Origin: Neobacillus notoginsengisoli
Lineage (GTDB): Bacteria > Bacillota > Bacilli > Bacillales > Cytobacillaceae
Assembly: GCF_003515685.1 (NCBI RefSeq)
Contig: NZ_QWEG01000005.1
Span: 124,001 to 188,000, forward strand
Direction of reading: 5' to 3'
Length of the DNA stretch: 64,000 nucleotides
The first letter of the stretch is position 1. Each line of letters starts with the position of its first letter. Shown in pieces: positions 24,308 to 32,952 of the stretch. Both the position numbers and the translations under genes were made by a program. Below the pieces are notes generated by a model that worked only from the letters and a program-made list of their open reading frames with translations, was not told the DNA's origin and ran no database searches.

Positions 24308-25231
24308 ATGGATAAGATCTTATCCTTTTTGCCTAAAACAATGACACATGCATTCGAAGGCATTCCTTCCCATTTAAAAGAGCATGTAGAAGAAATAAGG
24401 ATTCGAGTAAATAGGCCTCTTGAAGTGACGGTACGGGGGGCTCCCATATTTCTCTCTTACAGCCCGAAGCCCGAGGACGCCGTTCTTTTTTTGCAAAAGA
24501 TTAGCCAGTATTCCATTTATGCAATGGATGAAGAATTGATGAGAGGCTACATCACGGTTTCTGGAGGGCACAGGGTCGGCCTTGCGGGAAAGGTCATTCT
24601 CGAAGGAGGCCGAGTCAGGGCAATCAGGGATGTATCTTCATTCAATATCCGAATTGCCAGAGAAAAAATTGGGATAGCCCTTCCTTTAGTTTCATTCATT
24701 TATCAAAAAAATTGGCTTCATACCTTAATTATTGGCCCGCCCCAGACAGGCAAAACGACCCTGTTAAGGGATATTGCAAGACTGGTCTCGAGCGGGGTAG
24801 AACAAAGCGGGGTCAGTCCAAAAAAGGCAGGAATAGTTGATGAACGGTCTGAAATTGCTGGTTGCGTCACTGGAGTACCCCAATTGACTTTCGGGCCAAG
24901 AGTGGATGTTCTCGATGCCTGTCCGAAGGCGGAAGGGATCATGATGTTGATCCGTTCGATGAGCCCAGATGTGATTATTGCGGATGAGGTCGGCAGGATA
25001 GAGGATTCAGAAGCAATTATGGAGGCCGTCCACGCCGGTATAAAAATTATTACGACTGTTCATGGGGGTTCTATAGAGGAAGTCAGGAACAGGCCGAGCC
25101 TAAGGAAAATAATCAGTATGCGTTTATTCGAGCGCTACATTATCCTTGGGCGATCGGAAGGCCCCGGAACAATCACCGGAATACTTGATCGCGATGGGGT
25201 GCCGGTAAGCCGAAAAGTGAAGGTGGTCTAA
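24308..25231 (+). CDS. spoIIIAA: stage III sporulation ATPase SpoIIIAA
   Basis: Secretion-type ATPase of the SpoIIIA-SpoIIQ channel linking mother cell and forespore; 307 residues. Walker A GPPQTGKTT near residue 148, Walker B region DVIIADEVGR near residue 221. The N-terminal domain (EEIRIRVNRPLEV) is typical. ATG 24308 follows GAGGAGG. First gene of an eight-gene operon. Confidence 0.95.
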   Translation: MDKILSFLPKTMTHAFEGIPSHLKEHVEEIRIRVNRPLEVTVRGAPIFLSYSPKPEDAVLFLQKISQYSIYAMDEELMRGYITVSGGHRVGLAGKVILEGGRVRAIRDVSSFNIRIAREKIGIALPLVSFIYQKNWLHTLIIGPPQTGKTTLLRDIARLVSSGVEQSGVSPKKAGIVDERSEIAGCVTGVPQLTFGPRVDVLDACPKAEGIMMLIRSMSPDVIIADEVGRIEDSEAIMEAVHAGIKIITTVHGGSIEEVRNRPSLRKIISMRLFERYIILGRSEGPGTITGILDRDGVPVSRKVKVV

Positions 25232-25747
25232 ATGATAAAGGTATTAGGTGCCCTTTTTATCTTGGCGGCGACAACATGGACGGGCTTTGAGCTTGCAAAG
25301 AATCTTAGTGAGCGCCCTAAACAGCTTCGCCAGCTTAAAGCCGCCCTTCAATCGCTTGAAGCAGAAATTATGTATGGACATACCCCTTTGCACGAAGCGT
25401 CGAGAAGGTTAGCTGCCCAACTCCCGAATCCCTTATCTGGCCTATTTGAAAAGTTCGGAGCAAGGCTTGCCATGACTGAAACGACCGTAAAGGATGCATG
25501 GGAAGAGAGCCTTGAAGAAACGTGGAAGCTGACAGCGATGAAAAAGGAAGAGTTGGAGATTATGCGCCAGTTTGGAGAAACACTGGGCAGGCATGACCGT
25601 ATTTCTCAGCAAAAACAAATTCAGCTCACGTTAAGCCATCTTGAAAGGGAAGAATTCGAGGCGCGGGATAGGCAGGCTAGGTATGAAAAAATGCTTAAAA
25701 GCCTGGGCTTCCTTTCAGGCCTGCTAGTCATCATTGTATTGATATAG
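25232..25747 (+). CDS. spoIIIAB: stage III sporulation protein SpoIIIAB
   Basis: Protein of 171 residues with N-terminal (VLGALFILAATTWTGFELA) and C-terminal (FLSGLLVIIVLI) hydrophobic segments around a helical domain, resembling type II secretion GspF-like parts. It starts 1 nt after the spoIIIAA stop. Contains the family phrase ERPKQLRQLKAALQSLEAEI. Mother-cell membrane component of the channel. Confidence 0.93.
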   Translation: MIKVLGALFILAATTWTGFELAKNLSERPKQLRQLKAALQSLEAEIMYGHTPLHEASRRLAAQLPNPLSGLFEKFGARLAMTETTVKDAWEESLEETWKLTAMKKEELEIMRQFGETLGRHDRISQQKQIQLTLSHLEREEFEARDRQARYEKMLKSLGFLSGLLVIIVLI

Positions 25748-25758
25748 GGGGGATTTTG

Positions 25759-25962
25759 ATGGGGCTGGAAGTCGATATTATTTTTAAAATCGCAGGTGTC
25801 GGAATCGTGGTTGCCTTTTTGCACACGGTGCTAGATCAGGTGGGAAAGAAAGAATACGCTCAGTGGGTAACATTATTTGGGTTTATTTATATTCTGTTCC
25901 AGGTAGCCGCGATTGTGGACGGCCTTTTCCAAAAAATCAAAACGGTCTTTTTGTTCCAGTAG
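25759..25962 (+). CDS. spoIIIAC: stage III sporulation protein SpoIIIAC
   Basis: Small membrane protein of 67 residues with two hydrophobic helices (IIFKIAGVGIVVAFLHTVL and WVTLFGFIYILFQVAAIV) and the conserved VGKKEYA between them. ATG 25759 follows GGGGGGA; the in-frame TTG three bases earlier is less likely. Together with SpoIIIAD it resembles small ring-forming inner-membrane subunits of secretion machines. Confidence 0.93.
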   Translation: MGLEVDIIFKIAGVGIVVAFLHTVLDQVGKKEYAQWVTLFGFIYILFQVAAIVDGLFQKIKTVFLFQ

Positions 25963-25978
25963 AGGGGAGGGTTATCCA

Positions 25979-26368
25979 ATCGAAATTTTAAAAATTGTTG
26001 GCATCTCCCTAACAGCGACCTTCCTCGCCATGATCATCAAAGAACAAAAACCAAATTTTGCGTTTTTACTCGTCTTATTTACCGGTTGTGCGATTTTTCT
26101 GTTTCTGATTGATAAAATTTATGAAATTATCTCGATGATCGAGCGGATTGCCACCAATGCAAAGGTTAATCTCGTCTATGTGGAAACGATCCTGAAAATC
26201 ATTGGAATTGCCTATATCGCCGAGTTCGCTTCCCAGGTGACGAAGGATGCAGGCCAGGGGGCGATCGCTTCAAAGATTGAACTCGGCGGGAAAATCTTGA
26301 TCCTTACGATGGCAATTCCAATCCTGACAGTGCTGATTGAAACAATTATTAAACTGATACCAAGTTAG
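25979..26368 (+). CDS. spoIIIAD: stage III sporulation protein SpoIIIAD, apparent ATC start
   Basis: Membrane protein of 129 residues beginning IEILKIVGISLTATFLAMIIKEQKP..., which aligns by eye with SpoIIIAD from its first residue. No ATG, GTG or TTG lies near the expected start: the frame reaches back to 25913 inside spoIIIAC without a good signal. The strong GGGGAGGG (25964-25971) is 7 nt before ATC 25979, so a rare ATC (or the nearby ATT) start is proposed. Three or four hydrophobic segments. Confidence 0.85.
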   Translation: MEILKIVGISLTATFLAMIIKEQKPNFAFLLVLFTGCAIFLFLIDKIYEIISMIERIATNAKVNLVYVETILKIIGIAYIAEFASQVTKDAGQGAIASKIELGGKILILTMAIPILTVLIETIIKLIPS

Positions 26369-26400
26369 CTTTCATGCACCCCTATAGCCGAGGTGAAAAT

Positions 26401-27588
26401 ATGAAGCAAGTTACCCGCTCAATTTTTATTGTCATTTACCTATTCTTTTTTGCCTTTCTGCCGGGGGCCCTGGCTTCACCCGAAACTCCTCCACAGCCCG
26501 CTAAAAAGCTTGTCGAATCCCAGCTTAAGGCAATGGATATATCCGAATTGATGGGCTTCTGGGAAAACATCACCACTGAATATGGGGGATTTTTACCGGA
26601 AAGCCAAAAAGGAAGCCTTTATGATTTCCTGAAAGGGGACAAACAGTTCTCCCTTAGTGAATGGGGAAAAGGTTTTATGAAATTTGCCTTCCATGAATTT
26701 ATTTCAAATGGAAAACTGCTCGGTTCTCTGATTCTTTTGACTGTATTCAGCATGTTTCTGCAATCGCTGCAAAACGCATTTGAAAAAAGCACGATCAGTA
26801 AGGTCGCTTATTCAATTGTGTTTATGGTGCTCGTCATCCTTGCGCTGAACAGTTTCCATGTTGTCATCCAATTTACAAATGAAACAATCCAGACGATGAT
26901 GTCTTTTATCCTAGCGCTGGTCCCTCTATTACTGGGGTTGATTGCTGCCTCGGGAGGTGTCGTATCGGCTGCATTTTTTCACCCTGTTGTCCTCTTTTTA
27001 ATGAATACGAGCGGGCTCTTGATTGAGCATGTCGTGCTTCCGCTTCTGTTTCTATCAACATTACTCAGTATCGTCAGTACAATGTCCGAGCACTACAAGG
27101 TCAGCCAGCTTGCGGGAATGCTGAGGAATTGGAGTATTGGCCTCCTAGGCATTTTCTTGACCGTATTTCTGGGGGTCTTATCGGTTCAGGGGGCTTCATC
27201 TGCTGTCTCGGATGGAGTCGCCATCCGAACCGCCAAATTTATCACAGGAAATTTTGTGCCTGTCATTGGCAGAGCTTTCACCGATGCGGCAGATACAGTT
27301 ATCAGCGCCTCGGTTTTGCTGAAAAATACTGTCGGAATTGCAGGTGTGGCCATTCTTTTGTTTATTGTGGCTTTCCCGGCCATAAAAATCCTGATGATTG
27401 CATTTATTTATAAATTTGCCGCAGCCATACTTCAGCCGCTTGGCGGGGGGCCGATCATTTCCTGCCTTGATACGATCGGCAAAAGTATCATCTATGTTTT
27501 TGCCGCACTTGGCATTGTTTCCTTGATGTTTTTTCTTTGTATCACTGTGATCGTAGCAGCTGGAAATATTACGATGATGATGAGGTAG
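26401..27588 (+). CDS. spoIIIAE: stage III sporulation protein SpoIIIAE
   Basis: Largest membrane subunit of the SpoIIIA channel, 395 residues from ATG 26401 after GAGGTG. It has a cleavable signal peptide (FIVIYLFFFAFLPGALA), an external helical region and about seven membrane segments. GPIISCLDTIGKSIIYVFAALG near the C-terminus is typical of the family. Followed after 12 nt by spoIIIAF. Confidence 0.94.
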   Translation: MKQVTRSIFIVIYLFFFAFLPGALASPETPPQPAKKLVESQLKAMDISELMGFWENITTEYGGFLPESQKGSLYDFLKGDKQFSLSEWGKGFMKFAFHEFISNGKLLGSLILLTVFSMFLQSLQNAFEKSTISKVAYSIVFMVLVILALNSFHVVIQFTNETIQTMMSFILALVPLLLGLIAASGGVVSAAFFHPVVLFLMNTSGLLIEHVVLPLLFLSTLLSIVSTMSEHYKVSQLAGMLRNWSIGLLGIFLTVFLGVLSVQGASSAVSDGVAIRTAKFITGNFVPVIGRAFTDAADTVISASVLLKNTVGIAGVAILLFIVAFPAIKILMIAFIYKFAAAILQPLGGGPIISCLDTIGKSIIYVFAALGIVSLMFFLCITVIVAAGNITMMMR

Positions 27589-27600
27589 GAGCGTGGGACA

Positions 27601-28215
27601 ATGGATTTTTTAATAGAGTGGGTAACGAATATCATTTTGTTCATTCTTCTCGCCACAGTCATTGACATGCTTTTACCCAATTCAGCTATGCAAAAATACA
27701 CGAAAATAGTAACTGGGCTATTGCTTATTGCCATTATTCTTGGGCCGGTCCTAAAGCTTATTTCAAGTGATTTTAATAAAGCAATGGCTTCCATTCCCGC
27801 GTTTGAAAGCTCTGAAACTAATAAAAATAGTAAAACTTTAATAGAAATAAAGAAAAAAGAAATACAAGCATCACAGCAAGCATATATTTTAGAACAAATG
27901 GCTGTCCAATTAAAAGAGGACGCACAAGAGGAGTTGATGAAACGATTCGGGCTTCAGATAGCAACTATATCAATTGACGCGGAATTGGAGGATGGGCAGA
28001 ATCTCCCTGATCAGGTAAGAAAAGTCGCGGTCCTTTTAAAATGGCCTGATAAAAACAGTAATCCAATTCAACCTGTCGAAGTAGTGAATATCCAAGCTGT
28101 TGCAGCACGGCCGGCTCAAAGCCGCTCAGAACTGGAAAAATTGGCAGCAGAATGTTTAGCGGAAAAATGGAATATACGGCTGAAGGCAATAGAGGTAACC
28201 GTTGAAGGGAGATGA
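27601..28215 (+). CDS. spoIIIAF: stage III sporulation protein SpoIIIAF
   Basis: Protein of 204 residues with two N-terminal membrane helices (NIILFILLATVIDMLLP and ITGLLLIAIILGPVLKLI-like segment) and a C-terminal external domain (about residues 85-204) of ring-building-motif type. ATG 27601 follows AGGAGCG. The overall length matches the family. Confidence 0.92.
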   Translation: MDFLIEWVTNIILFILLATVIDMLLPNSAMQKYTKIVTGLLLIAIILGPVLKLISSDFNKAMASIPAFESSETNKNSKTLIEIKKKEIQASQQAYILEQMAVQLKEDAQEELMKRFGLQIATISIDAELEDGQNLPDQVRKVAVLLKWPDKNSNPIQPVEVVNIQAVAARPAQSRSELEKLAAECLAEKWNIRLKAIEVTVEGR

Positions 28216-28224
28216 CTGGGAATT

Positions 28225-28887
28225 GTGAACGAAAAGACTGGCCTGTTGGCATGGATGAAAAGCAAGTTCTTCGGAGGTGCGGATTCGGATAAGAAGAAGC
28301 ACAAATATCAGTATATGGCTCTTGTCCTCTGCATAGGTGCGGTATTTATGCTTGTGGGGAATATTCTTTTGCCTGAGAAACAGGGGCTCGATGTGCCTGT
28401 TGCCTCTCAACTAGAGGGAGAGGGCCAAGAGGTTCCGGCATTTGGGCAAAAAAAATCTTCGAAAAAAATAACGGCTTCGGATTTTGAACGGGCCTATGAG
28501 AGTCAGTTGAAGGAAGCTCTGGAGGATATGCTGGGAGTGGATGACGTTACAGTCTTGGTAAACGTCGATTCGACTGAATTGAAGGTTCTTGAGAAGAACA
28601 GAGTGACAAAAAGGCAGACAACCACTGAGAAGGACCGGGAAGGCGGAACAAGGGATGTAGAGGACGCCTCCGTCGATGAGCAGCTCGTGATCATCCGGAA
28701 TGGAGAAAAAGAAGAGCCGATTGTCATAGAAACTAAAAAACCCGAAATTCGCGGAGTCCTTGTCGTAGCCCGCGGGGCGGATAACATAGAAGTGAAAAAA
28801 TGGATTATTGAAGCAGTTACCCGGTCACTAGGGGTGCCGAGCCACCGGGTTGCCGTAATGGCTAAAAAAACGAAGGGGGATTCCTAA
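28225..28887 (+). CDS. spoIIIAG: stage III sporulation protein SpoIIIAG
   Basis: Protein of 220 residues from GTG 28225. One membrane segment (YMALVLCIGAVFMLVGNILL, about residues 28-50) is followed by an external ring-building-motif domain (LKEALEDMLGVDDVTVLVNVDST). Homologues assemble into a large ring in the channel. Contains the family phrase PEIRGVLVVARGA. The RBS (GGGAG/GGGAA) is less ideal than for its neighbours. Confidence 0.93.
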   Translation: MNEKTGLLAWMKSKFFGGADSDKKKHKYQYMALVLCIGAVFMLVGNILLPEKQGLDVPVASQLEGEGQEVPAFGQKKSSKKITASDFERAYESQLKEALEDMLGVDDVTVLVNVDSTELKVLEKNRVTKRQTTTEKDREGGTRDVEDASVDEQLVIIRNGEKEEPIVIETKKPEIRGVLVVARGADNIEVKKWIIEAVTRSLGVPSHRVAVMAKKTKGDS

Positions 28888-28889
28888 GA

Positions 28890-29456
28890 ATGCTGTTAAA
28901 AAAACAAACTGTCTGGCTGTTAACGATGCTGAGCCTTGTTATTGTTTTGTCCGTTTACTACATTACATCTGAGCCTCAATCGCAAACGAAAAATGATTTT
29001 GCCTCAACAACTGAAAAGGCGAAAGAAAAGGCCGGATCCAAGGAGAATCCGACTGCTACTTCAGAAGATGGCAAAACAACTGTGACTGAAACGGCCAGTG
29101 GAGAGGGATTCGAATCACTAAGGCTCAAATTGACTGATACGCGCAATCAGCAAATAGAGGAGTACGAAATCCAGGCAGGGTCTGCTGATCTACCCGCGAT
29201 AAAAAAGAGTGAAGCACTAGATAAAATTGCCGAACTGACTGAAATTGGCCGCAAGGAAGAAATCCTGGAGGCCTTGCTGAAACAGACGATGGGTTATGAA
29301 GATGCATTAGTTCGGGCTGACGGGGACCATGTAAGAGTGACTGTAAAAACGAAGGAAAAACATTCTGCCAAAGCTGCCAATGAGATTATCCAGCTGGTCA
29401 GAAGCGAAATTGGATCGATGAAAATTACCGCTGTTGAATTCAAGCCAGCAAAATAA
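28890..29456 (+). CDS. spoIIIAH: stage III sporulation protein SpoIIIAH
   Basis: Protein of 188 residues with one N-terminal anchor (VWLLTMLSLVIVLSVYYI), a charged linker and a C-terminal domain (residues about 90-188) that binds SpoIIQ across the engulfed space in B. subtilis. The start is ATG 28890, 2 nt after spoIIIAG. Last gene of the operon; a terminator follows. Confidence 0.94.
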   Translation: MLLKKQTVWLLTMLSLVIVLSVYYITSEPQSQTKNDFASTTEKAKEKAGSKENPTATSEDGKTTVTETASGEGFESLRLKLTDTRNQQIEEYEIQAGSADLPAIKKSEALDKIAELTEIGRKEEILEALLKQTMGYEDALVRADGDHVRVTVKTKEKHSAKAANEIIQLVRSEIGSMKITAVEFKPAK

Positions 29457-29463
29457 TGACATA

Positions 29464-29497
29464 GCCGGGCCGTCACAGGTCCGGTTTTTCGTTTTTT
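29464..29497 (+). terminator. intrinsic terminator of spoIIIA operon
   Basis: CCGGGCC and GGTCCGG (one G-U pair), followed by TTTTTCGTTTTTT. Confidence 0.85.
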
Positions 29498-29532
29498 GCT
29501 GAATTATAGGCTGGACTAAAGAGTTGTACATC

Positions 29533-29833
29533 GTTGATTGAAGCGGAAGGCGCGAAGACTCCTCGAAAATCGTGAATTATGCTATCGCATAATTCCTGCG
29601 AGGCAATTCACGGAAGCTTTCCTTTTGCTATCGCATTTCCTTCGTGCAAAGACTATTCGAGGAAGCTATTTGTCCTGCGGGATGTAGCGAAGGTGGAGAA
29701 CCCACAGGCGCCATAGCGCCGAGGAGGCTCCACTGACGCCCCGCGGAAAGCGAAGCGCCTCGAGACAGGCAAAGAACGCCTGTCTCTGCGAAGATTGTTC
29801 ACGGGAGCCTTCCTTTGTGGAGCGAAAATCAAC
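29533..29833. repeat. dispersed intergenic repeat, copy A, with nested palindromic insert
   Basis: A 301-bp element bounded by GTTGATT and AATCAAC (terminal inverted repeat), closely similar to copy B at 49172-49395. Shared blocks include GGAAGGCGCGAAGACTCC, GCCGAGGAGGCTCCACTGA and CGCGGAAAGCGAAGCGCCTC. Copy A carries about 82 extra bases (29571-29652) absent from copy B; these contain GAATTATGC/GCATAATTC and CGTGAATT/AATTCACG palindromes. No protein is encoded. Similar GC-rich palindromic intergenic repeats are frequent in Bacillaceae genomes (recollection). The rest of the 566-bp gap holds the accBC promoter. Confidence 0.85.
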
Positions 29834-29953
29834 AACCAAGTTAAAAAGTTAAGTGCATTCTATTATAGAGGAATAAATAATTTCCACTCCAAAAATTTAT
29901 TTTTGCCTGCTCAACATGTAAAATGAAGAAGAGATGGTTGCTTTGTTTCGATA

Positions 29954-29983
29954 TTGAATTTGTACTAGCTGTTATCGTATAGT
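29954..29983 (+). promoter_or_regulatory. putative sigma-A promoter of accBC
   Basis: TTGAAT (29954-29959) and TATAGT (29978-29983) with 18-bp spacing, 40 bp before accB. No FapR operator was seen. Confidence 0.4.
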
Positions 29984-30022
29984 ATTATTATCTAGTCATA
30001 AATTTGAAGGAGTGCTGCAATT

Positions 30023-30535
30023 GTGTTAAAAGTACAGGAAATTCGTGAAATAATTAAACTTATAGACCAATCAAGTATTGATGAGTTTGTTTATGAAAGT
30101 GAAGGCTCTAAAATTAAGATGAAAAAACACGCCCAAGACAAGGGTGTTGTTGTCTCACAGCAACCGCTTCAAGTTGTCCAGGCAGTACCGGCGGCCCAAC
30201 CAGCGCCTGTGGCCCAACCAGCGCCAGCTTCACTGGCTCCTGTTCAACAACCTGAGGCTGCTGCGGCAGGGAATGATCAGGAAGAGTTACATAAAATCGT
30301 TTCCCCGATGGTTGGTACCTTTTATCAATCCCCATCACCTGAAGCCGATCCATATGTGAAGCCTGGCTCAAAAATAAGCTCTGATTCTGTCGTCTGCATT
30401 GTGGAAGCAATGAAGCTTTTTAATGAAATCGAAGCGGAAGTAAACGGTGAAATTGTAGAAGTTCTTGTGAAAGACGGCCAGTTGGTGGAGTATGGCCAGC
30501 CGCTATTCCTAGTAAAAGCAACCGGGGAGCGTTAA
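30023..30535 (+). CDS. accB: biotin carboxyl carrier protein of acetyl-CoA carboxylase
   Basis: Protein of 170 residues from GTG 30023 after GAAGGAG. An N-terminal helix ([19 protein letters not shown]), a Pro/Ala/Gln-rich linker (residues about 50-85), then the biotinyl domain with EAMKLF, whose Lys receives biotin. It carries the carboxyl group between biotin carboxylase and the transferase in malonyl-CoA synthesis. Followed by accC after 5 nt. Confidence 0.96.
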   Translation: MLKVQEIREIIKLIDQSSIDEFVYESEGSKIKMKKHAQDKGVVVSQQPLQVVQAVPAAQPAPVAQPAPASLAPVQQPEAAAAGNDQEELHKIVSPMVGTFYQSPSPEADPYVKPGSKISSDSVVCIVEAMKLFNEIEAEVNGEIVEVLVKDGQLVEYGQPLFLVKATGER

Positions 30536-30540
30536 ACAGA

Positions 30541-31893
30541 ATGATTAAAAAACTATTGATTGCAAACAGGGGGGAAATTGCCGTCAGGATCATCCGCGCC
30601 TGCCGCGACCTAGGCATTGAATCGGTTGCCGTCCATTCGGAGGCTGACCGTGAATCCCTTCATGTACAGCTTGCAGATGAAGCATACTGTATCGGACCAA
30701 CATCATCAAAAGACAGTTATTTGAACTTCACCAATATTATCAGTGTTGCAAAGCTTACAGGCTGTGATGCCATTCATCCCGGCTACGGTTTTTTGGCTGA
30801 GAATGCCGCGTTTGCCGAACTATGCCGTGAGGTCAATATCATTTTTGTCGGGCCGAGCCCCGAAGCGATTACGAGGATGGGAACGAAGGACATCGCCCGC
30901 GAAACGATGAGGGAAGCTGGAGTTCCAATCGTTCCGGGATCCAGGGGAATTATTAAAGACATTGATCAAGCGATTGAGCTGGCGAAAGAAATCCACTATC
31001 CGGTCATCATTAAGGCGACAGCCGGAGGTGGAGGAAAAGGAATCCGGATTGCCAGGGATGAACAGGAGCTAATAAAGGGTATAAACATAACGCAGCAGGA
31101 AGCCGCGACAGCTTTTGGTAACCCTGGAGTGTACATCGAGAAATTCATTGAAGATTTCCGCCATGTTGAAATTCAGGTCCTCGCCGACACTTACGGCAAT
31201 ACAATCCATCTTGGGGAGCGGGATTGTTCAATTCAGCGCCGTCTCCAAAAATTGCTTGAAGAGACGCCTTCCCCCGCCCTTGACTCTGAAATGAGGGAGG
31301 AAATGGGGGATGCGGCTGTAAAAGCGGCGAAAGCGGTTGATTATACAGGCGCTGGTACGGTAGAATTTATATATGACTACCGCAACAGGAAGTTCTACTT
31401 CATGGAAATGAATACACGGATACAGGTGGAACACCCAGTTACTGAAATGGTTACAGGAGTAGATCTCATTAAGGAGCAGATTATGGTTGCTTCAGGAGAA
31501 AAACTCAGCCTTGACCAGGAAAGCGTTACGTTCAACGGTTGGTCAATTGAGTGCCGGATCAATGCCGAAAATCCCGAAAAGAATTTTATGCCGTCTGCCG
31601 GAAGGATCAAAATGTATCTTCCTCCGGGGGGAATCGGTGTCAGGGTCGATTCAGCCGCGTATCCGGGCTATACAATTCCACCTTATTATGATTCAATGAT
31701 AGCGAAAGTCATCACGTATGGAAGCACCAGGGACGAAGCGATTGCGCGAATGAAAAGGGCGCTTTCGGAATTTGTTATTGAGGGAATCCATACTACAATC
31801 CCTTTCCACTTAAGATTATTGGAGCATGAAAAATTTGTGGGCGGGGAGTTCAATACGAAGTTTCTAGAATTGTATGAAGTGATGAAATCCTAG
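30541..31893 (+). CDS. accC: biotin carboxylase subunit of acetyl-CoA carboxylase
   Basis: ATP-grasp enzyme of 450 residues that carboxylates biotin on AccB. It shows [13 protein letters not shown] at the start, the glycine-rich ATP loop [12 protein letters not shown] (near 160), [12 protein letters not shown] (near 225), [14 protein letters not shown] (near 285) and [11 protein letters not shown] (near 335). Length is typical. Operon with accB and probably yqhY. Confidence 0.97.
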   Translation: MIKKLLIANRGEIAVRIIRACRDLGIESVAVHSEADRESLHVQLADEAYCIGPTSSKDSYLNFTNIISVAKLTGCDAIHPGYGFLAENAAFAELCREVNIIFVGPSPEAITRMGTKDIARETMREAGVPIVPGSRGIIKDIDQAIELAKEIHYPVIIKATAGGGGKGIRIARDEQELIKGINITQQEAATAFGNPGVYIEKFIEDFRHVEIQVLADTYGNTIHLGERDCSIQRRLQKLLEETPSPALDSEMREEMGDAAVKAAKAVDYTGAGTVEFIYDYRNRKFYFMEMNTRIQVEHPVTEMVTGVDLIKEQIMVASGEKLSLDQESVTFNGWSIECRINAENPEKNFMPSAGRIKMYLPPGGIGVRVDSAAYPGYTIPPYYDSMIAKVITYGSTRDEAIARMKRALSEFVIEGIHTTIPFHLRLLEHEKFVGGEFNTKFLELYEVMKS

Positions 31894-31914
31894 ATATACC
31901 TGGAGGTGTACGGA

Positions 31915-32325
31915 ATGTACGAAAATGGTATTTTGGAAATGAACGAAGGAATGAGCGGCCATGGGAAAGTTGAAATCGCCCCTGAAGTCATTGAAGTAAT
32001 TGCCGGTATTGCTGCATCCGAAGTTGAAGGCGTTGCGTCGATGAGAGGAAACTTTGCCACCGGGGTCGTAGAAAAACTCGGCAAGAAAAACCATGGCAAA
32101 GGAATAAAAGTGGAACTGACGGATTCAGGTATAAAGGTTGACGTCTTTTGCATGATGAAGTTCGGTGTATCGATTCCATCCGTGGCCCAAAAAGTACAAG
32201 ATAACATCCGTCAGGCCCTGCTGAATATGACGGCGCTTGAAACAGAGGAAGTCAACATCCATATTGTCGGCATCCAATTTGAGAGCCCAAAGCAGGATCA
32301 GCCGGAAATCGAAGAGGAAATATAA
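31915..32325 (+). CDS. yqhY: Asp23/Gls24 family protein YqhY
   Basis: Cytoplasmic protein of 136 residues with the Gls24 pattern GKVEIAPEVIEVIAGIAASEVEGVASM. ATG 31915 follows GGAGGT; an in-frame GTG at 31906 lies too close to it. In B. subtilis the gene follows accBC and genetic data link it to restraint of acetyl-CoA carboxylase; the same position here supports that role. Acidic C-terminus. Confidence 0.92.
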   Translation: MYENGILEMNEGMSGHGKVEIAPEVIEVIAGIAASEVEGVASMRGNFATGVVEKLGKKNHGKGIKVELTDSGIKVDVFCMMKFGVSIPSVAQKVQDNIRQALLNMTALETEEVNIHIVGIQFESPKQDQPEIEEEI

Positions 32326-32514
32326 GCAGAGAAACAGAAACAACGAAATGGGGGAACTGGAAGCAAGCCTGCTTCCGGTTCCTTTCTGTTTTTAACACTG
32401 CATTGGAGAATGCTTTATGCTATTATTTGCTTGGGGGATTCTAGTCATTCAGACACAAGAAATGTACGAAAATTGTCCAAATTAGATATTTTTTCAAAAG
32501 GAGCTAATTGTATA

Positions 32515-32907
32515 ATGAAAAGAAGGACAGCAAGAGAAAAGGCACTTCAGGCGCTTTTCCAGATTGATGTTAGTGAAGCTGAACCGGCTTCAGCCATTGA
32601 GCATGTGCTTGAAGGGGAATCCCCTGATTCATACTTAACCAAGCTTGTAAATGGCGCAGTTGAACATAGACACGACATTGACAGTTTAATCAGTGAAAAT
32701 CTTGAAAAGTGGTCAATGGAAAGGCTTGCTGCGGTTGATAGGAACTTACTTAGGCTGGGAACGTACGAATTAAAGTACTGCTCTGATGAAGTGCCTGCCA
32801 ATGTTGTATTGGATGAGGCTATTGAAATAGCCAAGCTTTATGGAGATGATCAATCAAGCAAATTCATTAACGGTGTCCTTTCAAAGGTGAAACAGCAATT
32901 GGGTTAA
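32515..32907 (+). CDS. nusB: transcription antitermination factor NusB
   Basis: All-helical RNA-binding protein of 130 residues, partner of NusE in rRNA antitermination. It starts MKRRTAREKALQALFQID (typical Arg-rich N-terminus) and ends with the family region ANVVLDEAIEIAKLYGDDQSSKFINGVL. The start is ATG 32515 behind AAGGAG; the frame extends upstream without a signal. Precedes folD as in related genomes. Confidence 0.96.
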   Translation: MKRRTAREKALQALFQIDVSEAEPASAIEHVLEGESPDSYLTKLVNGAVEHRHDIDSLISENLEKWSMERLAAVDRNLLRLGTYELKYCSDEVPANVVLDEAIEIAKLYGDDQSSKFINGVLSKVKQQLG

Positions 32908-32952
32908 CTTTTGGTGCATGATGGTCTTCTTCGGGACTAAGGAGGAATCAGG

